Positions 22,321-31,398 of a stretch of DNA of 43,265 bases are shown one piece after another. The notes beneath the pieces are model-generated. The model was not told where the DNA came from. It made no database searches and saw nothing but the letters and a program-made list of their open reading frames with translations. The position numbers and the translations under genes were made by a program. Position 1 is the stretch's first letter, and each line of letters opens with the position of its first letter. The DNA is from Phialocephala subalpina (lineage: Eukaryota; Ascomycota; Leotiomycetes; Helotiales; Mollisiaceae), in assembly GCA_900073065.1 (NCBI GenBank), contig FJOG01000070.1, positions 136,039 through 179,303 of the forward strand. Direction: 5' to 3'.

Positions 22321-22600
22321 TCATGTGCTATTTTACAAAAGGGATCCAAAATAGCTCTAGTATAAAACCTGTGAAGTAGTAGAAACGGGCTCCTAGGCAA
22401 AGTTCGGTAAGGCAACTGTAATCGAGGCACACAGGAGGTCAGAACGGGCTCCACATTGGTGCTCAGGCTGTCGTAAAGCATGTTCAGGCTTTGCTCCGAT
22501 ATGCTCACTCTCAGCTCAGATTAAAGCAGTAATTGCTCACGTCCGCAGACTAAAACAGAACCGGCGAAAGGGAAAATTAATCCTGGGTCTATAGGTAGTT
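22318..22600 (+). repeat. dispersed repeat, copy A
   Basis: Aligns by eye with 28622-28943. Shared blocks include TAGTCAYGT at the start, GATCCAAAAT, AGAAACGG, AACTGTAA, GCACAGGA, the exact GCTCACGTCCGCAGACTA and GAAAATTAATC near the end. Copy A has fewer of the internal CTCAGGCT-type tandem units than copy B. Neither codes for protein. Type unknown: a non-autonomous element or the end of a larger one. Confidence 0.75.
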
Positions 22601-22656
22601 GAACTCTCATCCTTCAATCTTTGTTCCACATTCCGTTGGTAAGCTTGCCGCTTTTG

Positions 22657-22697
22657 CTCAGGCGCCAATCACCCTCGGCTCAGTCAACTCGCCTGAG
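22657..22697. other. inverted repeat, potential hairpin
   Basis: CTCAGGCG at 22657-22664 faces its exact complement CGCCTGAG at 22690-22697 across 25 bases. The surrounding 22651-22725 is rich in GCTCAG/CTGAGC words like those in the dispersed repeat, so this may be part of the same element family. Confidence 0.4.
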
Positions 22698-22839
22698 TGA
22701 CTTGAGCACCCTGAGCAGCCTAAGCCAGGATTTACCACATCGTCACGTATTTTGACTTCTCACTTTGTAACTCTTCTAAGATCGTCCCTTTCTTCTGGCG
22801 GCACTCGACAAGGGACGGGTGAGCCTCGTTAGCATAGTG

Positions 22840-23488
22840 TATATCGATGTTGAGCGAATCCGGACCTTTCGTGAGCGAGCTCATAGATACTTCTTTCTTC
22901 ACGGCCACGAACTCCATGTACTTCCTGTTCTTAACCTGCGAAGCAAAAGTGCAGTGCTGCTGACATTGCAGACTGGCAGAATGCTGACAGTGACCCTTGC
23001 TGTGAGGGATAATGTGGAACTCTTCAGGCTGGTGAAGCACGAAAAAGAGCTCTATGAGGAAATCCTCGCCTTCTCAGTCTCGCACGACCACCGAACGGTG
23101 AGGGTCTACAGTCATTGCCCTATAACCGATGGAATCAAGACTACTTTCTACCGCCACCCGATCCATGAATTCAGCTTTGCGGCATTGGGATTGCAAAGAG
23201 AAATAGACGACATACACATTCACCAAGAACGTCTATGATATATAGATGTTGACTCACTTCCAAAGGATCTGTTCGGTAATTAATAAGTTGCCTCCTGATG
23301 TAGACTTTGAGGTCTCCGAACTAGGCGAGTCCGGACTTTCACAGAGGCTGGAAGGCCACACTATCTCTCTGATCAATCAAATCAATCAAGCCATGTTCCC
23401 CGACGAGACATCACCCCAGACACTTCCTTGTCTCAAGATATCGACGGGAGAGTATTTCAAAAGCCATTCCACGAAGTTAGTCAAGTGA
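22840..23488 (+). pseudogene. DUF7924-type gene, multiply broken
   Basis: Pieces in different frames match fungal DUF7924 proteins in the right order: MYFLFLTCEAK; a DIADWQNADS-like piece; TLAVRDNVELFRLVKHEKEL; EEILAFSVSHDHRTVRVY; TTFYRHPIHEFSF; FTKNVYDI; and FQRICSVINKLPPDVDFEVS. Frame changes occur near 22945, 22990 and 23188 (one extra G). Two stops, TAG at 23204-23206 (K-E-K-stop-T) and at 23243-23245 (V-Y-D-I-stop), fall where relatives have Trp. Both are TGG to TAG, that is TpG to TpA, the change produced by RIP. The N-terminal half is missing. Family name and Trp positions are from memory of relatives. DUF7924 has no known function. Confidence 0.75.
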
Positions 23489-24072
23489 CGCTCTTTTTCC
23501 CTTAAGAGGCGCCGTCCAGGCGCACAATTAAAGGGGTGGGCAAAGGTTGTCGTTCGCTTAGCACACCCCACCCTCTTAGCACGCTTTGTGTGGGCAAATA
23601 ATTATGCCACTTTCATTTTCACTGATGGCACGTTTAATACCTTCTCAAACTTCCACACTATTTACTTGTAAAAAAATTATTGCAGAGAAAAGGTCCAAGC
23701 GAGATAAGGCAGCCGACTTTGCCTAGGCTTTTGTATGTTCCCCGCGGCTGCCTGGTGTGCAGTCCGAGCGTAGGGCAACAATGGTTCGCACCTCTGGTAT
23801 AAAAAGAAACACGCCCTCTCAGACCCAAGGCTACACCGCTACTTTCGGCGACAATTTCACCGCCCACATATCCATAGAGCTTGCGTTTAGCTCACTCGAC
23901 TCCCATACCAAACAAACGATTCCATTTATTTGCAATCGATCGTTCATATCGTCCTTGAGCGCCACAAATGGTTCTAGCACATTTGCACGCTAACATCATC
24001 CAAGCAAGTAAGATGCCCGTCCAGCTCTATCAAGAGTATACTCACGTATTTATTGAGACACCGTCTATCAGT
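23489..24072. other. 5' region of the HET pseudogene
   Basis: No gene recognised. Between 23536 and 23597 a GGGTGGGCAAAGG word faces CACCCCACCC, and GTGTGGGCAAAT follows shortly after, a small imperfect repeat of unknown origin. Short frames on both strands look like chance. Confidence 0.3.
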
Positions 24073-26302
24073 ATGGAATACCAATACCAACCCCTCAACT
24101 CCGATAAGAACGAGATACGACTCCTCACGCTCCTTCCATCTCACCATTCAAGCCACGGACCAAACAGCGTTGTGCGCTGTACGCTAGAAAATATTCCATT
24201 GGAGCCTCGGACTAGAAAACGCAATCTTAGGTCAAACCATGTACAACACGGATTCGGTTGTTATTGGGAAGACAAGTTTGCCGGAAAAGCCGAGACCGCT
24301 TCGTCGCTCGTGATGACTGCCCTCGATGAGGATGCAAATGACGCCTTAGGCTTAAAAAAGGGAAACACCCCTTCCAAGATAGATATTCTTGGGGAGGATA
24401 CGTAGCGCTTTCGTATGTATGGGGCAATCCGAATAAGACGCGGGAAATCTTCGTCAACGAGAAATCAGTGCAAGTCACTGAGAATCTAGAGTCGGCTTTG
24501 AGGATTTTACGAGATAAGCTACCAATGAGGCTGGGAGTCCGGCTTTGGGCAGATGCATTGTGCATTAACCAGAACGACGTGAAGGAGAGAAGCGTGCAAG
24601 TGCAAAGGATGTGGGACATTTACCAGAATGCGTGAGTCAATAGTTACTTTGCCTATTTTGATGCAGAGCTTTTGTCTAACTGTGGTTCATTAGCTTGGAA
24701 GTTGTTGTCTGGCTTGGAGAGGAGGCTGAAGACAGCTGGAAAGCGGTTCACTTAATTAAAATCCTATCCCTGTCCTGGAAAAAAGACAAAGGCAAAGAAC
24801 TTAGTACTATCTTGGCTACCAACCCAAATTTCCCGCTGGCCTCATATCAGATGCCAGGTGCTCCATGCGGAAGACGTCAGGAGCGAGGCAGAAGATATCA
24901 AAAGCGTGAAAGAAGATATCACTTGCGGAGTACAGGACCTCAAGACCCGTCACTCTTTGGATGCTGGAAGGCGTTCGAATCTCTGATGCAGAGAGAATAT
25001 TGGAAAAGAGTGTGGGTTATACAGGAGCTATCTGCAGGTACGAAAGAGACACCGATCCTCTGTGGCCGTAGTGTTATTTTCCTTGAAGATTTATCCAACG
25101 CTGCGATCAAATGGGTGAATCAATATTATTCGACAATCACGCTCCTGGCTCGCGCAGAAGCAGGCGGATTGATTAAGGCGGGAAACCTCATCCTGGCTAA
25201 GAAGTTTCATGACGTGCGCCGACATGATTGCTGGCCGCCTCCACTGGACGTGCTTGCCGAAGGTCGAGATCTAGATTCAACGGACCCTAGAGACAAGATA
25301 TATGGCTTCATGGCACTGATTCATCCTTATTTTGTAAAGGATCTGAAGCCAAACTACGAGCTCCCAGTGGAACAGGTGTATACTAATTTCTGCGTTGCTG
25401 TGATGCAAGCATACCTATCCCTCGACTTTCTCTCACACTGCAACTGGACTCCGGACCAAAATACAACACCTTCCTGGGTTCCGGATTGGAATCAAAAGCC
25501 TGATAATGGTAGCCCTTTTCTAACTGTCAAGGGAGAAGCTAGAAACTCTTACTTGGCTGGAGGACCTGGTTTCTACGAGGATATAATGAAATTCTTCCCC
25601 GTCCAGAGTCCTGATAAGAAAAGGCTGAAGGTCCTTTGCCTAATGACCGATCAAATTGATGGACTAAGCATGAACCACTTGTTTGATGGCTCTGATGCTC
25701 AGCCTACTCAACCGGCTACACAGAACAATCACTACGGTCATTTAGAAGGTTGCAGGGAAGCTTTATGGAGAACATTTCTTTGCAATAGAGACCACAATTC
25801 CACTATACTCCGGCCTAGAGACAAGGATGCTATTGCATTAATGGATTTCCCCCTGCCCCAAGATCATCGGACCTGGACCCAAGCCGAGGAGCTGTTTTAT
25901 ACCTTCATTGCGCACAACCACAGTTTTCGTGTTGCGGGTCAGCCTCTTGCCAAATATTTTACTAGCAAAATACCAGACTGCCAACATAACATCGAGTTGA
26001 GAAGAAAACAAGGCTCTCGAGAGGAATCACTCCTGGAAACAGCCGTTGCCAATGTCTGTCAGAGCCGCTTATTTACAACTCACATGGGATTGGTTGGCAT
26101 TTGTCCCCCATCGGTCAAGTCTGGAGATATGGTTAGTATATTGCTAGGGTGTAGCGTTCCTCTAGTACTTCGACCTCACGGAGACAACTTCAGGGTGATT
26201 GGTGCATGTTATGCCCACGGAATTATGGAGGGAGAGTTCGGTGAATTGTTTGCAAACAGAAAGATTGACCGCAACAAAATTCAAACGATAGAACTTTGCT
26301 AG
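24073..26302 (+). pseudogene. HET-domain gene with frameshift
   Basis: Starts MEYQYQPLNSDKNEIRLLTL, a typical HET N-terminus (an upstream in-frame ATG at 24013 is possible). The frame then runs to a stop at 24403-24405. One frame over, RYSWGGYVALSYVWGNPN continues the family exactly, so one base appears to be missing near 24378-24384 (after TCCAAG). Beyond it are VRLWADALCINQ and VQRMWDIYQNA. A 62-bp intron (24632-24693, GTGAGT and TTAG) follows, then VVVWLGEEAEDS, RVWVIQELSAG, STDPRDKIYGFMAL and the C-terminal GLVGICPPSVKSGDMV and GACYAHGIMEGE. About 720 codons in all. Apart from the one frameshift the gene looks whole, so it is either a recent pseudogene or an assembly error. HET domains mediate cell death in heterokaryon incompatibility. 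Confidence 0.85.
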
Positions 26303-26674
26303 GGCCCGGTTTGGATTTGATTGTTCGAGGCCACTTATTTTCCATTTTGTTACGACTTGCCTTAGAGGAAGGCAGTGCTTACTTGGACACGTGATGGAGC
26401 TTGATCGATCATTGGATCTAGGGAGTTATTAGGATCTGGGGCTTGCAAGATCTTAGAATCCGGGAAGATCCAGTGCAAGAAGTTTCTAAATAGGCAGATA
26501 GGTTTTCCTTAGATAGGAGCATCGTACTCAATTCAAATGAAGCATTTTAGTACTACGGTATACTTAATAATACTAATTAAATTACTATTAGTCTTTACAC
26601 AAGTATTATTAACTTTATTACACTATTTAACTAATAATATAAGGTTGTCCTATTCCTAGTATTTGAAATTGGTT
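26303..26674. other. possible LTR-like remnant, then AT-rich stretch
   Basis: 26390-26570 has a look seen in fungal LTRs: TTATTAGGATCTGGGGC, a TATA-like TCTAAATAGG and an end rich in ACTCAATTCAAATG. No paired copy, primer-binding site or target duplication is visible, so this is tentative. 26530-26640 is strongly AT-rich and coincides with the loss of the NLR reading frame to its right. Confidence 0.25.
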
Positions 26675-26849
26675 TGATTTTTTCCGCGAGAGCCAAGAGG
26701 TCATTCGTCACCATCTCAGGGTCCGGATTCTCGGTGAGGGCGCCATCAGCTGTGTGTTAGCCTTCTCGAGTCTTGGACACTAGTTTGCCAACAAAGTCGA
26801 TGAATTGCACGATATCCCCAACTAAACCAAGGGTGGCGATAGCATCCAT
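26657..26849 (-). pseudogene. N-terminal stub of a STAND/NLR protein
   Basis: From ATG at 26849 the minus strand reads MDAIATLGLVGDIVQFIDF then GKLVSKTRE, a stop (TAA, 26757-26759), and on in the same frame HTADGALTENP, VTNDLLALAEKIK. This is the N-terminal signature of many fungal NACHT/NB-ARC proteins (M-x-ALGL-x-IVQFxDF, YxSADGAL, a DLLxL helix). The stop falls at or next to the usual Tyr. The frame dissolves into AT-rich DNA at about 26650, so the ATPase and repeat domains are gone. This would have been a second NLR in the cluster. Confidence 0.7.
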
Positions 26850-27224
26850 GGCAAATCTCGGATGTCTGGTGTTGAGGCTATCTGTGAAGAATTGGGTGTG
26901 CCATTGAGTCAACGTCATGTTTCGTTGTTTTGCGGCGTGCCTGCAAGAACGCCCGCAACGCACCTCCGAACGAAGTGTCGGACGATTGGTCAGTCGCGCA
27001 TCGACGGACGGAACCACCCATCACATGTACCAGTAAAGCCCTATTCACGGGAGTTTTGGGCGATGGGTACCGGGATTCTATTATATCCTGCAATACTTTC
27101 CCGCTAGGTCTCATCTTCTTCATCGTTGAAGTCCTCGCGATCCTCGTGACTATCACGCAGGCAAACATGTCCAAATTGCATTCAAACAGCGACAACTCAG
27201 TACTATGGACGAAGAGCTCAACAT
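26850..27224. other. intergenic, nothing recognised
   Basis: 5' side of the NLR stub. Open frames exist on both strands (26878-27303 minus, 26930-27490 plus) but overlap one another and resemble no family. Confidence 0.3.
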
Positions 27225-27476
27225 GTGATTCGAATTCGGATTTTGGATTGCTTAGTGACATCAACACCACATTTGCCATCCCCAACATCCATCTCCCCCT
27301 CATACTCCTCTACTATGAGCATTGGGGCAAAAGTAACAATTGGCAGTGGTGCCGCTTTTGTTGTAATTTTGACGGTAGGCTTCTTTGTTTTTATAGGACT
27401 TGCTGGACGAAAGAAGAGCGTGGAGACTCTCGAGTTACAGGACCCTGCTCCTTCTCAGGAGGAGAAACTGAGATGA
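27225..27476 (+). pseudogene. possible C-terminal remnant of single-pass membrane protein
   Basis: An 83-codon frame with a Pro/Ser/Thr-rich segment (TSTPHLPSPTSISPSYSST), one hydrophobic helix (GSGAAFVVILTVGFFVFIG) and a short charged tail (GRKKSVETLELQDP). This is the layout of the C-terminus of fungal wall-sensor or surface proteins. The expected extracellular domain is not visible upstream, so a fragment is more likely than a gene. Confidence 0.3.
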
Positions 27477-28621
27477 AGGCAGAGCTATAAACGACGACGA
27501 ACGTCCCATTAGATGTTCGTACCACGAAAACAAGGAAAATGGGACTGATGCCGTGCATGAGCTTTTCGAACTTGCTTAAGGAGATGTACTGTGCTTATAC
27601 GATGGTGTTGCTTTCAGCGAACCCTACTTGTGTTTCTTCTTCCACTCTGCTGAAGGATTGACTGGCGTATTTCTATGATCCCCTCGCCAATCGAGCTGGT
27701 TTCCCATGATTAGGAAAGTTTCGATACCGTCAGAGAAAGTCTAGCCAATTGTCAGCTCCATCAAGGAAGGTTTCCATAGCAAGGCTATAGCCTCCCTTTA
27801 TCTCAACTTATGCGTTTGCCATAATGTTGTAATGTTAAGGGAAGGGAAATAGGTAGCTTTTAGAGTCGGAGCTAGACGTCCCAAGTATTGTTCTAAAAGA
27901 GATGTATACAACAATTTTTTGGCTGGTATGACTTTAGTCCACCTGTACGGCCGTGCCGAAGGCGTCTCCGCCAGTCTCTTCGCATGATATTCCTTTTGCG
28001 GGCATCGCGGCATCTATCAACAAACGGCGTCTGAGAGTAGCTGTTCTAGTACGGCTCGTCTTAGCGGCTGTCGTAGTAGGATTCGCAGCCCGCTGAAAAG
28101 ATCGTCGAATCTCTCGTCAGCCTTCGTTCTAGGCTCTTTCTGATCCGAGGCCAGTCCAGCTATCTACCGATACCGCTAGGAGCCGTCTTTGCTGCATTGC
28201 AATAATCTAGAGCATATGGCGATGCCGAAAAATTTATCAAGAGATCGAAGAGGTTGACGGGGTAAACGCCAGACTTAGCTTAGCCGGAGTCTTCGGGCTC
28301 ACAGCTTGATGTTTTTGGTGCTCTGATTGGTTGACCATCATGTTCTTATAGAATTCAGGACGGGAATCGCTGACTATATACCCAGTCTTGATCAGAGGCT
28401 TTCAGTACTGACAAATTCAACACTCCAGACTCCAAGATTCGTAGCATAACCTCTTGTGCTTTCTTTGACAGCAATACAGAAACTTTCATAGCGGAGTAAT
28501 CGTGTGCAGGTGCGAGTGCTTATAACAAATAAGTTAGACAATTGCTTTGCAAATAGAGGTCATATGTTCGAAATATGACGTTGAAATTGGTGCTATTCGA
28601 TAAATTGTGAGGCTGAATTAT
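27477..28621. other. degraded accessory DNA
   Basis: No gene recognised in 1.1 kb. A minus-strand frame at 27798-28013 matches nothing. At about 28524-28580 there is a tRNA-like arrangement: an A-box-like TATAACAAATAAG and, about 40 bp on, GTCATATGTTCGAAATATGAC, which forms a perfect T-arm with loop GTTCGAA. No acceptor or anticodon stem can be drawn, so at most it is a decayed tRNA or the head of a SINE. Confidence 0.3.
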
Positions 28622-28943
28622 TAGTCACGTTCTCTTTGACAAGCAAGATCCAAAATCAGCTCTGGCAGAAACCGTCCGAGGGGCAGAAACGGATTCCCGA
28701 ACAAAATTCAGCAAAGAAACTGTAACCGGGGCGCACAGGATGCCAAAATGGGTTCCACTTTATAGTGTGCAGGACTCAGGCTCTGCTCAGGCTCTGCTCA
28801 GGCTCTACTTAGGCTCTACTCAGGGATGCTCAGGGATGCTCAGGGATGCTCACCCTCTGCTCAGGTTAAAGCAGGCGCTGCTCACGTCCGCAGACTAGAC
28901 GGAACTAGCAAAAGAGAAAATTAATCTTGAGTCTAGGGGTATT
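28622..28943 (+). repeat. dispersed repeat, copy B, with internal tandem units
   Basis: Same element and orientation as copy A at 22318-22600. Copy B is longer because its middle (about 28773-28865) has expanded: four units of the type CTCAGGCTCTGC/CTCAGGCTCTAC, then three of CTCAGGGATG. It ends about 10 bp before the stop of the truncated HET frame on the other strand. Confidence 0.75.
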
Positions 28944-28951
28944 GCTATTAA

Positions 28952-29440
28952 CTATGCGATTACTAGAGTTTGGCATTCCCTCTCGTTTGTCAACCCTTCG
29001 TCATCTATTAAGCCGAGAATAAAACATGGTCTAATATTCTGATAAAATGAACCTCGCTTGCGGAGTACCACTGGTAGTCGGCTATGTGGGCTAAGTATAA
29101 CGCAATCCCCCATTTGAACAGACGATGGTGCAGTTCCCACATAACCTTGTTCCATCAAGAAGAGCCGGGTCTTGTTAACCAGAACTGACAAGTATTGTCC
29201 TATCTCGTCTTCTTCCCCATCCCTCTCAATGAGGTTATTGAGAAAAGGTATGAGGATTTCCTTGAAAGAGTTTCCGATGGCTTCATGGCTGTCTTCGTCG
29301 AGGACAGCATTTGCATACGAATCTGCAAAAATTTCCCCGGTTGGCATCCCAAGCAACGAGTTCAATCCAAGTGCAGTACCTTTCGAATGATCCGGGTTCG
29401 ATTGTAAATCTACTGCGAGGGCGAGAATGACTACCCTCAT
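28952..29440 (-). pseudogene. C-terminal fragment of a HET-domain protein
   Basis: About 162 codons matching only the far C-terminus of HET proteins: LFLMEQGYVGTAPSSVQMGD, then VVLRKRGSF and FILGLIDDE, where relatives have GYxGLGP..VQxGD and GExYVHGLMDGE. The HET domain itself and everything before MRVVILALAVDL is gone. Its 5' end butts against the last codon of the NmrA-like gene on the same strand: the ATG at 29438-29440 overlaps that gene's TGA (29437-29439). Probably not expressed as a protein. A breakpoint at 29440 and dispersed repeat copy B at the other end show that it was captured by rearrangement. Confidence 0.75.
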
Positions 29441-30550
29441 GAAAACGTCGGACCCCTCCATCCCGTCCTCTCCAAAAACTTCTCCCAACTCAACGCCTTA
29501 ACACCCATCTCCCTCTCAACCAGCTCTAACTGCTCCATCCCAATCGTCCCATAACACGTCCTCTCATCCGGCGCAATCGCCAACCACTCCCCCAACCCCC
29601 TCACCTCCTTCCCTTTCACACGCTCCACGCCTGCCACACCTCCCCGCGTCCCAAATTCCTCCACACTACACTGTCGATACACAGCTTTAATCCCCGTCAC
29701 GGTAGTAAACATAGTCGCCAGATCCTCATAACTAATACTCTGTCCACACACCGGTACAAGCTCCTCTTTCGAAGTCCTCCCAGCATCCAAAGCAGCACGC
29801 GCAAACCATCCAATATCATGTCCCGGATCCGCCCATCCCATACGCTTCGTAGGCGCGGCCGGCGTGCTGAAAACTACGACGTCGCCGTCCCTGGTGGCGA
29901 AATCCATGTCGTTGAAATCCGTGTAGAAGGGGCCGGGACAGAGGATCGTGCTTGGGATCGAGGAGGCCTGCAGTTGGAGTGTGATTTGGTGCTTGGTTTC
30001 GAAATGGCGGATGTTGATGCGGCCGTTGCTGGCGTTGAAGATGGAGGGGAAAGTTGGGTATACGAGGTGTTTTATGTTTGCTTTCTGTTTCGCTTTGTTA
30101 ATTGTTTCTTTTGGCTCGATCTTTTGGCTCTGGTTGTAGTGAGGAATGAGGAAAGGGGTCTTACTTCCGCAGCTTGACGACAGAGGTCACCGAGAGCGAG
30201 TTCTGCTCTTGTCCATTCTTTGAGTGAGGATTCGGGCGAGAGGAGGATACCGGAGTCGATGAAGGCGCCGTGGCACCCCTCGAAGCATTTCTGGAGGGAC
30301 GAGGTGTTGTTCATGTCCCATTGCATGAGTGTGAGCTGCGGATAATCATATGAGAACCGTTGTGCGAGTTTGCTGGTGAGACTGCTGGTCAACGGTCGGA
30401 CTTGGTACTCTATATCTCCTTTATTGAACAAAAGAGCGTCAACGACTCCTCTTCCTTGGCGGCCTGGATAGTATTAGCTATGGCCATTTTAATATGATGG
30501 GATAATTTACCAGTAGCGCCCATTACGGCGATGGTTCTGATCTCAACCAT
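29437..30550 (-). CDS. NmrA-like NAD(P)-binding protein
   Basis: Exons 30511-30550, 30165-30463 and 29437-30084, 328 aa. The N-terminus reads IRTIAVMGATG then, across the first intron, RQGRGVV, the Rossmann GxxGxxG motif. Later family signs are LCRQAAE, KHLVYPTFPSIFNASNG, SSIPSTILCPGPFYTDF and a C-terminal TGWRGPTF. The NmrA family are SDR-fold regulators or oxidoreductases that bind NAD(P) and often lack a catalytic Tyr; some control nitrogen metabolism, and the partner here is unknown. Introns: GTAAAT with CTAATA and CAG; GTAAGA with ACAG. The 80-bp second intron hides a coincidental open frame. The gene looks complete, although its 3' neighbour is a HET fragment joined directly at the stop codon. 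Confidence 0.88.
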
Positions 30551-31398
30551 GCTGGTGCTCATTAGATGACAACTTGTAAAGCTGAATCTTCCAATATTTC
30601 TTCTTGTATGTGCTCAGCTCTGACTAATAACCACTTGAGCTCTCGACCTCCCCCTTCCCACCATGCCAGAAGGCAATCCATTTATATTCCTTCCATGTCA
30701 GACCCGGCGTTGACACCGGATGAAAAGCTCCAACTGAATGGATATACAATAGAAATGATCTTCACTGGACGTATGCAACTATACGCATTTCCTTGTTTCA
30801 TGTGATATTTGTGGGGGTGCGCGCGGAGGTAGCTCCGCGTTCGGTACTCGGCCACGATCGCCGATAGTAATAGTTTCCTTTGGCTATGAAAATTTTTTAT
30901 TTTTGTGTAACGTATTCGAGATTATTGTGATGAGAAATTCGATTATAGTCAAGAAGTTTTATTACTGACTGAAACTAGCAGTCCGGAAGGATCGTGCTTC
31001 ATATTTGAGAGCTTATCGGCCGAGTCAACAACACAACCACAGGAGAAACTTTTGCCTAATGGCGAGAAAAAGGATAGAAGAAATAAGCTCAAATTTCGAT
31101 AATTCCATGAGCACGACGAAAGAAAAGTGCCCGAAACCTTATGTAATCGTCAGCGCCTTTTCCCTAGCTTCTAGGACAGGACGGGAGATGAATTTGAAAG
31201 ATTCGAAGTATTGGTAGATTCTGCTTCGCCTTTCTAGAAGGAACTCCAGGTGTCGTAGCCGAGGCTAAGGGGGCTGATGACATTACTGAACCAGAACTAG
31301 GGACCGATCTTGACTAGTAGATCTTGACAATTGTCAGAAATGGCCGATATTGATGAGCTCTATCCTAGACCAAGGATGCATTTCTATTTTACGGTGCT
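30551..31398. other. intergenic, possible truncated first exon
   Basis: No complete gene. A short frame from ATG 30695 (MSDPALTPDEKLQLNGYTIEM, ending near a GTATGC that could be a donor) looks like a first exon, but I see no continuation downstream. The rest is AT-leaning, with nothing recognised. Confidence 0.3.

Noticed and set aside
28768..28865. CRISPR-like array
   Set aside because: The CTCAGG units are directly tandem with no spacers of constant length, and the genome is eukaryotic.
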